Counted from the first letter of the stretch, positions 7,831 to 15,128 are shown. The stretch: 16,337 nucleotides of DNA from JABABD01 sp965530995 (GCA_965530995.1 CBESOB010000043.1:1-16337); one strand, 5' to 3'. Notes: generated from the letters alone by a model not told the origin. Numbers and translations are program-made.

Positions 7831-7864
7831 TGATAAAATTGCAGTATAATTTTAGATTTTATCA
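7831..7864 (+). repeat. Inverted repeat in cassette leader (TGATAAAAT / ATTTTATCA)
   Basis: The arms 7831-7839 and 7856-7864 are perfect 9-base reverse complements around a 16-base loop. A second perfect 9-base pairing, TGCAATTTT (7762-7770) with AAAATTGCA (7835-7843), shares bases 7835-7839 with the first, so the two pairings exclude each other. All arms are AT-rich, so chance is a serious alternative. An operator or an RNA leader structure is possible. Confidence 0.3.
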
Positions 7865-7960
7865 CTAAATCGATTTTTTAATGCTTTATAGCGAATTGTT
7901 AAATATCTGTTATTACAAATTAAAAATTACAATTACTTTAGTGGTCTGTTAATAAGTTCT

Positions 7961-7992
7961 TTAACAATATTTAATTGAAAGAGCTATATAAT
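7961..7992 (+). promoter_or_regulatory. Candidate proximal promoter of the ACP cassette (TTAACA / TATAAT)
   Basis: TTAACA at 7961-7966 and TATAAT at 7987-7992 are 20 bases apart, and the carrier-protein ATG is at 8025. The hexamers resemble a sigma-70 promoter more than the TAnnTTTG type and the spacer is long, so this is a weak call competing with the element at 7691. Confidence 0.25.
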
Positions 7993-8024
7993 AAACAAAT
8001 TTTAAACTCAAAACTCAAATACTT

Positions 8025-8273
8025 ATGTTACAATTAACCGAAACAAAAAGCAAGATCAGGGATTATATTCTAGAATCAACTTTTGATGATGTAGAGAATA
8101 TTACCGATGACACATTGATTTTCGAAAAAGGGGTGTTAGACTCCATGGGACTACTTTTCCTCATAGAATTCTTGAAAGAAGAATTTGGTGTTACTACCAA
8201 TGATGACGAATTAGTGGTTGAGAATTTCGAATCAATCAATAATATCGTGACCTTTTTAGAAAGCAAACTGTAA
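8025..8273 (+). CDS. Free-standing acyl carrier protein
   Basis: This acidic helical protein of 82 residues has the length of a stand-alone acyl or peptidyl carrier protein. The phosphopantetheine attachment site is Ser40 in the motif VLDSMGLL (37-44), following the DDTLIFEKG loop. The usual DSL of fatty-acid ACP is DSM here. The first helix (SKIRDYILE) and the last (INNIVTFLESKL) are in place. It is not the fatty-acid AcpP, because it stands apart from fab genes and opens a cassette with an amidotransferase, a NAD-synthetase-like protein and an adenylate-forming ligase. The expected role is to carry an acyl or aminoacyl group, loaded by the ligase encoded at 11304, as a thioester. A phosphopantetheinyl transferase must come from elsewhere. 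The gap to the next gene is 22 bases. Confidence 0.9.
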   Translation: MLQLTETKSKIRDYILESTFDDVENITDDTLIFEKGVLDSMGLLFLIEFLKEEFGVTTNDDELVVENFESINNIVTFLESKL

Positions 8274-8295
8274 TTCAGTTATATTCCTATAAAGT

Positions 8296-10272
8296 ATGTG
8301 CGGAATTGCCGGGTTTTTTCATTTTAATGAAGACGTAAATTCTAAAGAACATACCTTAAGAAAAATGCTAACTCGAATCAGGCATAGAGGTCCTGATCAA
8401 AGTGGTGTATATATTTCTGAGGGTGTTGGTTTAGGGAGTGTGCGCTTAAGTATTATTGACTTAAGCACGGGAACGATGCCTCTATCGAATACCGATGAAT
8501 CCTTATGGGTTGTATTTAATGGAGAGATCTTCAACTATATTGAATTACGTGAGGAGTTAAAAGAAAAAGGACATTCATTCAAAACAACGAGTGATACAGA
8601 AGTCATTGTTCATCTATATGAAGAATATGGACCAGAATTTCTCCAAAAACTAAATGGACAGTTTGCCATTGCTATTTGGGACAAGAACAAGCAAGAATTG
8701 TTTTTAGCTCGAGATAGAGTAGGGATTAGACCATTATATTATACTGAAGTAGGAGAGTCCTTTGTATTTGGCTCAGAAATCAAGGCGATTACAGAATTCC
8801 CAGGAGTAAATCCGAAGATTTCGACAAAGGCCTTAGCCGAGTATTATACATTTTGGACATCTTTGTCTCCAAGCACTGCCTTTGAAGGAATTTATGAAGT
8901 GCCTCCTGGTACCTATATGAAAATTGATTCAAATGGCACATCAAGCACTACCTATTGGGAATTGCCGCTTAATAAACCTGATGCTTATAAGTATACCAAC
9001 TTAGAGGAAGCCTCAGCAAAATTTGAAGAAATTTTTGCAGATGCCGTTAAGCTTAGACTGAGGGCAGATGTACAAGTTGCAGCTTACTTAAGTGGTGGTA
9101 TTGATTCCAGTGTGACTACATCTTTTATAAAAGATATTTCGCCAGATAATCTAAGAACGTTTTCCTTAGGGTTTACAGAAAAAGATTATGATGAATCTTC
9201 TTTTCAGAATATCGCGGCGAAATATTTCGACACTGAGCATTCGAGTGTGATGTGTGGGCCTAAAGATATTTCTGAGAATTTCAAAAACGTGATTTGGCAT
9301 TCGGAAGCACCATTATTGCGTACCGCTCCAACACCTATGAGCCTTTTGGCTAAGAGTGTCAGGGATGAGAACATAAAAGTAGTGATCACTGGAGAAGGCG
9401 CTGATGAACTCTTAGGAGGGTATAACATTTTCAAGGAAGCGAAAATCAGGCACTTTTGGGCTAAAGATCCAAATTCAAAATATCGCCCTTTGCTGTTAAA
9501 GAACTTATATCCTTATTTACCGCAAATTAAGAATGCGACGAGTAACGTACTTAAAATGTTTTTCGGATATAAATTAAGTGAAACTAAATCACCAATTTAT
9601 TCTCACTTATTGCGATGGAACAATACCTCCAGAATCAAGAATTATTTATCTGCTTCTAAAAGAGAAGAGATACATGGTTACGATCCGGTTTCAGAATTCG
9701 AAAAGAAATTGGAGCCAAAACTGGAAGGATATGACTATCTAACAAAGGCACAGTTTATAGAGTTGAATATCTTTATGTCAGGGTATCTTCTATCTTCACA
9801 AGGAGATCGTATGGGAATGGCTAACTCTATTGAAGGAAGATATCCGTTTTTAGACCACAGGGTCATTGAATTCTGTATGTCTTTGGATCCAGATCTTAAG
9901 CTAAACGGCTTAAATGAAAAGTACCTGCTTAAGAAAATGATGAAGGGTAGGTTGCCAGAAGAGATTTTGAATAGGCCAAAGCAAGCCTATAGAGCGCCAA
10001 TTAGAAGTTCGTTTATCTCAAAAGACCTGCCAGAGTATTTAAAAACAATGCTTTCTGAAGATATAATTAAGGAATTTGGTATTTTTAACCCAGACCATGT
10101 TCGTAGTTTATTAACTAAAATGACCAAGACTGGACAAGTCTCCGAAATAGATAATATGGCAGTAACAGCGATTCTGTCAACTCAAATATTGCATGACTTG
10201 TTTGTAAATAAGTCTATGCCAGAATTACAAGAAAACGAGCTAGTAAAGTTAGATAAAACAGTACTTGACTAG
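8296..10272 (+). CDS. Glutamine-dependent asparagine synthase-type amidotransferase
   Basis: This 658-residue protein has two domains. The N-terminal Ntn glutaminase domain (1 to about 200) starts with the nucleophile Cys2 after Met removal (MCGIAGF) and has HRGPDQSG (30-37), FNGEIFNY (74-81) and SDTEV (99-103). The ATP-pyrophosphatase synthetase domain (about 235-600) has the PP-loop LSGGIDSS (265-272), TGEGADELLGGY (365-376), GDRMGMANSIEGRYPFLDH (503-521) and NRPKQAYRAP (559-568). All residues needed for glutamine hydrolysis and substrate adenylation appear intact. It is about 100 residues longer than E. coli AsnB, like members found in surface-polysaccharide and secondary-metabolite loci. 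Its place between a carrier protein and a NAD-synthetase-like enzyme suggests that it amidates a pathway substrate rather than making asparagine, but plain asparagine synthesis cannot be excluded. Confidence 0.92.
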   Translation: MCGIAGFFHFNEDVNSKEHTLRKMLTRIRHRGPDQSGVYISEGVGLGSVRLSIIDLSTGTMPLSNTDESLWVVFNGEIFNYIELREELKEKGHSFKTTSDTEVIVHLYEEYGPEFLQKLNGQFAIAIWDKNKQELFLARDRVGIRPLYYTEVGESFVFGSEIKAITEFPGVNPKISTKALAEYYTFWTSLSPSTAFEGIYEVPPGTYMKIDSNGTSSTTYWELPLNKPDAYKYTNLEEASAKFEEIFADAVKLRLRADVQVAAYLSGGIDSSVTTSFIKDISPDNLRTFSLGFTEKDYDESSFQNIAAKYFDTEHSSVMCGPKDISENFKNVIWHSEAPLLRTAPTPMSLLAKSVRDENIKVVITGEGADELLGGYNIFKEAKIRHFWAKDPNSKYRPLLLKNLYPYLPQIKNATSNVLKMFFGYKLSETKSPIYSHLLRWNNTSRIKNYLSASKREEIHGYDPVSEFEKKLEPKLEGYDYLTKAQFIELNIFMSGYLLSSQGDRMGMANSIEGRYPFLDHRVIEFCMSLDPDLKLNGLNEKYLLKKMMKGRLPEEILNRPKQAYRAPIRSSFISKDLPEYLKTMLSEDIIKEFGIFNPDHVRSLLTKMTKTGQVSEIDNMAVTAILSTQILHDLFVNKSMPELQENELVKLDKTVLD

Positions 10273-10301
10273 TAATTTAATAAATCAAAAACAACTCAAA
10301 A

Positions 10302-11285
10302 ATGACATCTACAACAAAAAAACCTTTCTCAAAAGATATTTTGCATATCGAAGATATCGACACTGTTTGTAATGAGATTATCGCAAAAATGAGAACTGAT
10401 GTTGCAAAAAAATTGCAACGAAGAGGCGCCGTTATCGGTATAAGCGGAGGAATCGATTCTTCAGCATGTTTAGCCCTATCTGCAAAAGCTTTTGGCCCTA
10501 AGAACGTAACGGCAATCATGCTTCCTGAGCAAGATTCTAGTGACGATAGTAGAAATTTGGCCGAAGAATTGGCTGCTGCATTTGATGTAACTCAAACACT
10601 TGTAGAGAATATTACAGGTGCTTTAGAAGGCTTTGGTTGCTACCGCAGAAGAGATGAAGCAATAGGACGTGTTGTAACAGATTTTGATCCAGCTGTCGAT
10701 AAAGCTAAAATCGAGATCAAACAAGATCCGGCTAGTACCTTACCTCCAATTTTCTCTATTACGGTTATCAAACCAAACGGAGAGGTTGTTAGTAAATTAT
10801 TGCCTGCAAGGGAATATTTACAGATCGTGGCCGCTACTAACTTTAAGCAACGCTGCAGAATGTCCATGTTATACTATCATGCAGAAAGATTGCATTGTGC
10901 TGTTATTGGTACGCCAAACAAGCACGAAGTAGAACAAGGATTCTTTGTAAAGTACGGAGATGGTGGTGCAGATATTATGCCAATCGGTCATTTATACAAA
11001 ACACAGGTTTTCCAAATATCTGCGCATTTAGGTGTGCCTCAAGGAATTTTGGATAGAACTCCAACGACTGACACTTATACAGCTGAACAAACGCAAGAAG
11101 ATTTCTTCTACCAGATGCCTCATAAAGAAATGGACCTTTTTTGGTACGGTTTTGAGAATGGCTATCCTGCGGAAGAAGTTGGTAAGGTGATGGGAAGAAC
11201 GACAGAAGATGTAATGAACATCTACAAGAATATGGAGAGAAAGCAGAAAACCACTGCATACTTAAGAATGAAGCCAATATTTTAA
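10302..11285 (+). CDS. Divergent NAD-synthetase-like ATP-pyrophosphatase (ammonia-type, no glutaminase domain)
   Basis: This 327-residue protein of the NadE family lacks the nitrilase-type glutaminase domain. The PP-loop GISGGIDSS is at 46-54, RCRMSMLYYHAE at 184-195, IGTPNKHE at 202-209 and the family hallmark KYGDGGADIMPI at 217-228; PTTDTYTAEQTQEDFFY (254-270) replaces the usual PTADL/DE loop. Between about 110 and 175 lies an extra segment (CYRRRDEAIGRVVTD, then PPIFSITVIKPNG and SKLLPARE) that ammonia-type NadE proteins of about 265 residues lack. The normal flavobacterial NAD synthetase, as I recall, is shorter and located beside gld motility genes, so this is probably a paralogue for adenylating and amidating another carboxylate. 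True NAD synthesis remains possible. It lies 29 bases after the amidotransferase and 18 before the ligase. Confidence 0.85.
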   Translation: MTSTTKKPFSKDILHIEDIDTVCNEIIAKMRTDVAKKLQRRGAVIGISGGIDSSACLALSAKAFGPKNVTAIMLPEQDSSDDSRNLAEELAAAFDVTQTLVENITGALEGFGCYRRRDEAIGRVVTDFDPAVDKAKIEIKQDPASTLPPIFSITVIKPNGEVVSKLLPAREYLQIVAATNFKQRCRMSMLYYHAERLHCAVIGTPNKHEVEQGFFVKYGDGGADIMPIGHLYKTQVFQISAHLGVPQGILDRTPTTDTYTAEQTQEDFFYQMPHKEMDLFWYGFENGYPAEEVGKVMGRTTEDVMNIYKNMERKQKTTAYLRMKPIF

Positions 11286-11303
11286 TTCATTCATTTAAAC
11301 AAT

Positions 11304-12776
11304 ATGAACGTTTTTGATTACTTTTTTAGCACGACACAGAATCTTGAAAAGGATTTTGTGTTGGGCTCAAAAGAGACTATCTCTTTTAAGCAGTTGCATG
11401 AAAACAGCTTGAAAATTGCTACGTATCTCAAGGAGCATGTTGGTGAGAATCAAAACATTGTATTAATTAGCCCGAATTCTGTATTCTTCATTACCGCTTA
11501 TTTGGGAATTTTAAAGTCCGGAAATATCTGTGTGCCTTTGAATTACGCAATAGAGCAGAGCAACTTAGACTTTATAGTAGACACAACCGAAAGTAAAACT
11601 GTTTTCATAACCAAAGGCCTTAAGCCTAGGCTTAAGTTTCAGGATGACACAACGTTGATCGATGAGGCAGAATCCTTACAGATCATTGCTGATCAGGAAA
11701 TAGGTGTTGATGATTCTGATTTTGACAAGAATCGAGTTGCTGAAATAATTTTCACATCAGGTTCAACAGGTGAGCCTAAGGGCGTGATGATCAGTCATAA
11801 AAACATCATTGCCAATACAGATGCTATCATCGAATACCTAAAACTCACAGAAAAAGATATTATTGGGGTTGTCCTACCATTCTTTTACTGTTACGGTTTG
11901 TCATTGATGCATACGCATTTAAAAGTTGGCGGATCTATGGTTTTGAACAATAGCTTCATGTTTTTAGGAACGGTTATCAATGACCTTAAAAATTATAAGT
12001 GCACTGGTTTTTCTGGCGTACCAAGTCATTATCAAATTTTGCTTAAAAAGTCACAAACCTTTAAGGAGACTGAGTTTCCTGATCTGCGTTATGTGACACA
12101 GGCTGGAGGGAAATTGCATGCAGTCATTATAGAAGAATTTATCAATGTTTTTCCTGATAAAGAATTTTTCGTAATGTACGGTCAAACTGAGGCAACAGCT
12201 CGGTTATCCTATTTACCACCGGAAAACATAAAAACCAAGACCAGTTCTATAGGGAAAAGTATTCCTGGCGTGACCCTGAAAGTCGTTAAGGCTGATGGTG
12301 AAGAGGCCGACGTCAATGAAGAAGGTGAACTTCTAGCATTAGGAGATAATGTGATGTTAGGGTATTATAAGGACCAAGAGGATACCGATAAGACCATTAA
12401 AGATGGTTGGCTACATACAGGTGATATTGCTAAGGTAGATGAAGACGGCTTTATTTACTTAATGGCACGGAAGAAAGAAATCATTAAAGTTGGTGGTAAA
12501 CGTGTGAGTCCTAAAGAAATTGAAGAGGTCATTCTTTCTGTACCAGAAGTTGTCGATTGCACGATAGCAGGTATTGAGGATGAACTTCTAGGCGAGGCAA
12601 TTCAGGCGACTGTTGTACTGAATGGCAGTGCGGAGGAATCTGTAATGAAGGACATCATAATCCAGAAATGCGGAGAGAACCTAGCGGTATATAAAGTACC
12701 TTCAAGTATTGTTTTTGAGAAATCAATCGCAATGAATGCTACTGGTAAAAAGGTGAAAAGCTTACAGAAGAAATAA
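11304..12776 (+). CDS. Class I adenylate-forming ligase (acyl/aminoacyl-AMP ligase)
   Basis: This 490-residue member of the ANL superfamily carries the core motifs: A3 P-loop TSGSTGEPKG (151-160), LPFFYCYGLS (191-200), GGK (268-270), A5 YGQTEAT (292-298), A7 GWLHTGDIAK, A8 hinge MARKKEIIKVGGKRVSP and the A10 NATGKK near residue 482 with the catalytic lysine. It should therefore activate a carboxylic acid as an adenylate and pass it to a thiol. No carrier or condensation domain is fused to it, and the carrier protein at 8025 is the natural thiol acceptor; coenzyme A is an alternative. The acid cannot be predicted by eye: the length (490) is shorter than long-chain acyl-CoA synthetases and close to stand-alone aminoacyl or aryl acid ligases. 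It is the last gene of the cassette and ends 10 bases from the convergent GNAT-like gene. Confidence 0.9.
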   Translation: MNVFDYFFSTTQNLEKDFVLGSKETISFKQLHENSLKIATYLKEHVGENQNIVLISPNSVFFITAYLGILKSGNICVPLNYAIEQSNLDFIVDTTESKTVFITKGLKPRLKFQDDTTLIDEAESLQIIADQEIGVDDSDFDKNRVAEIIFTSGSTGEPKGVMISHKNIIANTDAIIEYLKLTEKDIIGVVLPFFYCYGLSLMHTHLKVGGSMVLNNSFMFLGTVINDLKNYKCTGFSGVPSHYQILLKKSQTFKETEFPDLRYVTQAGGKLHAVIIEEFINVFPDKEFFVMYGQTEATARLSYLPPENIKTKTSSIGKSIPGVTLKVVKADGEEADVNEEGELLALGDNVMLGYYKDQEDTDKTIKDGWLHTGDIAKVDEDGFIYLMARKKEIIKVGGKRVSPKEIEEVILSVPEVVDCTIAGIEDELLGEAIQATVVLNGSAEESVMKDIIIQKCGENLAVYKVPSSIVFEKSIAMNATGKKVKSLQKK

Positions 12777-12786
12777 CTCCTTGAAA

Positions 12787-13473
12787 TTATTTAGTAGATT
12801 TTTTGACACGACGTTTTCTCTGTGTCACTTTTTTGTAGTGCTCCATTAATTCCAAAGGGATATCTCCAAAAGAAGTTGTTCTCTTGAACAAGAACCATTT
12901 TTCCTTACGTAGGTTAAATGGATGGTATCCGGCATAATCACCTGCTCGTAAAGATACGAAATGGTCAGTGCTGGTATATATAATAGCAGTGTCAGCACCG
13001 AGCTCCTTGCCCTTTTCAGCTACTTTTGTCATGGCGTAAGGCATAATACCAAATCCTCTAAATTTGGGAACTGTATAAGAATTTTCTACTAGAGTCTCAT
13101 TGGCCTTCAATGGAGGGAAAGAATCGCCCCAAAATTCTTTTATCTTGTCGTTTTGAGAGGCCCCCATGAGCCATACCCTATAAACTGGGACGTCATCTTT
13201 CGTGGCTACAACACAGTAGTTAATTTGCTTATCGACAAGTCCGTGGTTATTGTTGTCCAACTCAAAATAAGGCGCGTCATCGTCGCGACAATATCTGAAG
13301 GACAGTTTCAATAACGATGGTGGCGTTGGAATTTCGATGTTTAGATCGCGTTTCAATCCATACGATAAGTTTTCAGAATAAAGCCTCTTGGATATACCAG
13401 ACCAGAGAAACTTGAGTTCACCTTGTTTTATGAGGCTGATTAGGTATCCGATTTTAGTAAAGATATTTTTCAT
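12787..13473 (-). CDS. GNAT-like acyltransferase
   Basis: This protein has 228 residues when started at the ATG at 13471-13473. A TTG 13 codons upstream (13510-13512) lies within a promoter element and is unlikely to be used. The first 45 residues are basic and helical (LIKQGELKFLWSGISKRLYSE). From about residue 57 the pattern fits a GNAT acetyltransferase: strands NYCVVATKDDVPVYRVWLMG, then ENSYTVPKFRGFGIMPYAMTKVAEKGKELGAD, where RGFGI (139-143) stands for the acyl-CoA-binding RxxGxG/A loop, and IIYTSTDHFVSLRAGDYAGYHPF. The C-terminus is very basic (RKRRVKKSTK). No close named family is recognised. It converges on the ligase gene with a 10-base gap. It may use acyl-CoA, or an acyl group from the cassette's carrier protein, but co-function rests only on position. 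Confidence 0.65.
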   Translation of the reverse strand: MKNIFTKIGYLISLIKQGELKFLWSGISKRLYSENLSYGLKRDLNIEIPTPPSLLKLSFRYCRDDDAPYFELDNNNHGLVDKQINYCVVATKDDVPVYRVWLMGASQNDKIKEFWGDSFPPLKANETLVENSYTVPKFRGFGIMPYAMTKVAEKGKELGADTAIIYTSTDHFVSLRAGDYAGYHPFNLRKEKWFLFKRTTSFGDIPLELMEHYKKVTQRKRRVKKSTK

Positions 13474-13509
13474 TTTAGGGCTAACTATTCTGTGGTAAAA
13501 ATAGGAATA

Positions 13510-13517
13510 CAAAACTA
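13510..13517 (-). promoter_or_regulatory. -7 promoter element of the GNAT-like gene
   Basis: On the minus strand, TAGTTTTG is an exact TAnnTTTG match. Transcription would start near 13503, about 30 bases before the ATG at 13473, which supports that start codon. No clear -33 TTG was found at the expected distance. Confidence 0.45.
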
Positions 13518-13630
13518 TAAAGGCAATATATTAGGAAGGAAATATTATGCTAATACACAAATCTAATTTCTTTGATATTTAAATACACAATGCTGCAAAT
13601 ATGTCTGAGATAAGAATAAAATCCAATGTC

Positions 13631-13638
13631 TATATTTG
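13631..13638 (+). promoter_or_regulatory. -7 promoter element of the PhnA-domain gene
   Basis: TATATTTG is an exact TAnnTTTG match, 21 bases before the ATG at 13660, giving a leader of roughly 15 bases. Only a CTG (13605-13607) is found where the -33 TTG is expected. Confidence 0.5.
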
Positions 13639-13659
13639 CATGGAACCTAAATACATAAC

Positions 13660-14238
13660 ATGAGTCTAGAAAGAGCCCTCCAAAAACGAAGCGATTCCAA
13701 ATGCGAATTATGCGCATCTGATGAAAATTTGCAAGTCTATACTATAAAGCCTTCAAAAGAGGCGGATGAAAAAAATAGCCTTTATGCTTGTAAAACCTGT
13801 ATTACGCAAATTGAGAATCCAGACGAAACTGATGCTAATCATTGGCGTTGTTTAAACGATAGTATGTGGAGCGAACATGACTCAGTTAAGGTCATTGCTT
13901 GGCGAATGCTTAGCCGATTGAAATCGGAAGGTTGGCCACAAGACTTATTGGATATGATGTATCTTGAAGAAGAAACATTGGAGTTGGCAAAGGCAACAGG
14001 TGAAGGAGAAGCCGATGAAAATGCCTTGATTCACAGAGATGTTAATGGCGTTGTTTTAAAAACTGGAGATTCTGTGGTACTGATCAAAGACTTGAAAGTA
14101 AAAGGCTCAAGCTTGGTCGCTAAACAAGGTACAGCCGTGAGACGTATATCGCTGGACCATGAAAATGAAAAATATATAGAAGGAAAAGTTGGACCGACTC
14201 AAATCGTTATCATCACTGATTACGTTAAGAAGATCTAA
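13660..14238 (+). CDS. PhnA-domain zinc-ribbon protein
   Basis: This protein of 192 residues has an N-terminal zinc-binding region with two cysteine pairs, CELC (residues 15-18) and CKTC (about 44-47), followed by a linker with many acidic residues and a C-terminal PhnA domain (about 122-192): HRDVNGVVLKTGDSVVLIKDLKVKGSS, GTAVRRI and GKVGPTQIVIITDYVKK. The family is named after E. coli PhnA, which is not required for phosphonate use; the true role is unknown. Nothing else in the window suggests phosphonate metabolism. The gene has its own promoter and is probably monocistronic. Its stop codon overlaps that of the convergent AraC-type regulator (4 bases). Confidence 0.88.
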   Translation: MSLERALQKRSDSKCELCASDENLQVYTIKPSKEADEKNSLYACKTCITQIENPDETDANHWRCLNDSMWSEHDSVKVIAWRMLSRLKSEGWPQDLLDMMYLEEETLELAKATGEGEADENALIHRDVNGVVLKTGDSVVLIKDLKVKGSSLVAKQGTAVRRISLDHENEKYIEGKVGPTQIVIITDYVKKI

Positions 14239-15074
14239 GAATTCTTTCTAAACATAGATGGGCTATGTTTCTTAATAGCCTTGAACTGCCTGTTAAAATT
14301 GGAGATATTATTGAAACCCGATTGCTCTGCAATAGCTGCTATTGATTGATCATCATTTGCCATAAGTAATTTGCAGGCATGCTCGATTCGTAGTTCGTTC
14401 AAGAATGTGAAATAGGATTTGTTGGTTCTTTTTTTAAAATACTTACAGAATGCATTCTTGGTCATTGCCGCAGAATCCGAAATCTGATTTAGGCTTATGC
14501 CTTCCATAAAATGAGACATGGTATACTCAAAAACATCCCGCATCCGATGACCCTCTATATCAGAATATTGTTTTTCGTATACAAAAGTTGAAAGGCTCTT
14601 GGCTTTACATTTGGAGAGCATTTCAATGATTTTCAATAGTAAAATGAACAGTTCTAGTTTTGTGCTGTCTTTCAAATCCATAAAATAGTCGCGAAGTTTT
14701 TGTTTATGCGATATAGCTCGAAACCCATTTTCCGAACGATTGAAAAATTTGCTTGATAAATACAATTCTTCCAGATCAAAGAAATTTTCACCAAAGGAGT
14801 CTTTTGTAAAGAACAAGGATAGCATTACTGACTTTTCATTGCTTACTTCACTTTTAAAAACATGAGGAAGATTACTTCCAATAACAATCACGTCGCCTTT
14901 ATTGTATTGATTTACACCATCTCCTACAATCAATGTTCCTGAACCTTCAGCAATGAAACTAACCTGTATCTCCTCATGCTGGTGTAACTTATCATAAAAA
15001 ACGTCTTCTATGTCTTCTTGATAAACAAGTGCGTCATTATTGGGTTTTGGAATCTTGAATGGAAAAATTTTCAT
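14235..15074 (-). CDS. AraC family transcriptional regulator with N-terminal cupin domain
   Basis: This 279-residue regulator has an N-terminal cupin sensor (about 25-105: FYDKLHQHEEIQVSFIAEGSG, then YNKGDVIVIGSNLPHVF) and a C-terminal double helix-turn-helix (about 180-278). The first helix-turn-helix is ISLNQISDSAAMTKNAFCKYFKK and the second AIAEQSGFNNISNFNRQFKAIKKHSPSMFR, the standard AraC/XylS signature. Such proteins bind a small ligand, often a sugar or amino-acid derivative, and control adjacent catabolic genes. It is divergent from the DapA-family gene with a 131-base gap containing a candidate operator, so that gene is its likely target. A TAnnTTTG element lies only five bases before its ATG. 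Confidence 0.92.
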   Translation of the reverse strand: MKIFPFKIPKPNNDALVYQEDIEDVFYDKLHQHEEIQVSFIAEGSGTLIVGDGVNQYNKGDVIVIGSNLPHVFKSEVSNEKSVMLSLFFTKDSFGENFFDLEELYLSSKFFNRSENGFRAISHKQKLRDYFMDLKDSTKLELFILLLKIIEMLSKCKAKSLSTFVYEKQYSDIEGHRMRDVFEYTMSHFMEGISLNQISDSAAMTKNAFCKYFKKRTNKSYFTFLNELRIEHACKLLMANDDQSIAAIAEQSGFNNISNFNRQFKAIKKHSPSMFRKNS

Positions 15075-15078
15075 GATA

Positions 15079-15086
15079 CAAAAATA
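15079..15086 (-). promoter_or_regulatory. Candidate -7 element of the AraC-type regulator gene
   Basis: On the minus strand TATTTTTG matches TAnnTTTG exactly but ends only four bases before the ATG at 15074. If it is used, the messenger would be leaderless or nearly so. No -33 TTG is present at 17-23 bases, so this is a weak call. Confidence 0.25.
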
Positions 15087-15128
15087 TGCTAAATACTACT
15101 TTATATAAGATTAATAGGATAATATAAT

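Larger units (their letters stand above)
7685..8024 (+). other. 340-base non-coding region before the carrier-protein cassette
   Basis: No open frame of note lies here. The stretch is very AT-rich. It holds a perfect TAnnTTTG element near its left end, a TTAACA/TATAAT-like pair near its right end, two overlapping 9-base inverted repeats in the middle, and an A-rich stretch just before the ATG, as is usual for strongly expressed Bacteroidota genes. No convincing GC-rich terminator hairpin with a T-run follows the MmcQ/YjbR gene. Confidence 0.6.

Noticed and set aside
10684..10932. Plus-strand alternative frame of 82 codons inside the NadE-like gene
   Set aside because: It is a shadow of the real frame, and its translation shows no recognisable domain.
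10975..11277. Minus-strand frame of 100 codons inside the NadE-like gene
   Set aside because: It lies wholly antisense to a conserved coding region, has no family resemblance and no start signals.
8296..11285. PP-loop pair as a tRNA-modification or DNA-modification system (Dpd- or Dnd-like)
   Set aside because: The domains are clearly AsnB and NadE types with full family motifs, and no nuclease or DNA-modification partner is present.
12777..12786. Bidirectional terminator between the ligase and GNAT-like genes
   Set aside because: The 10-base gap and its flanks show no hairpin-forming inverted repeat.
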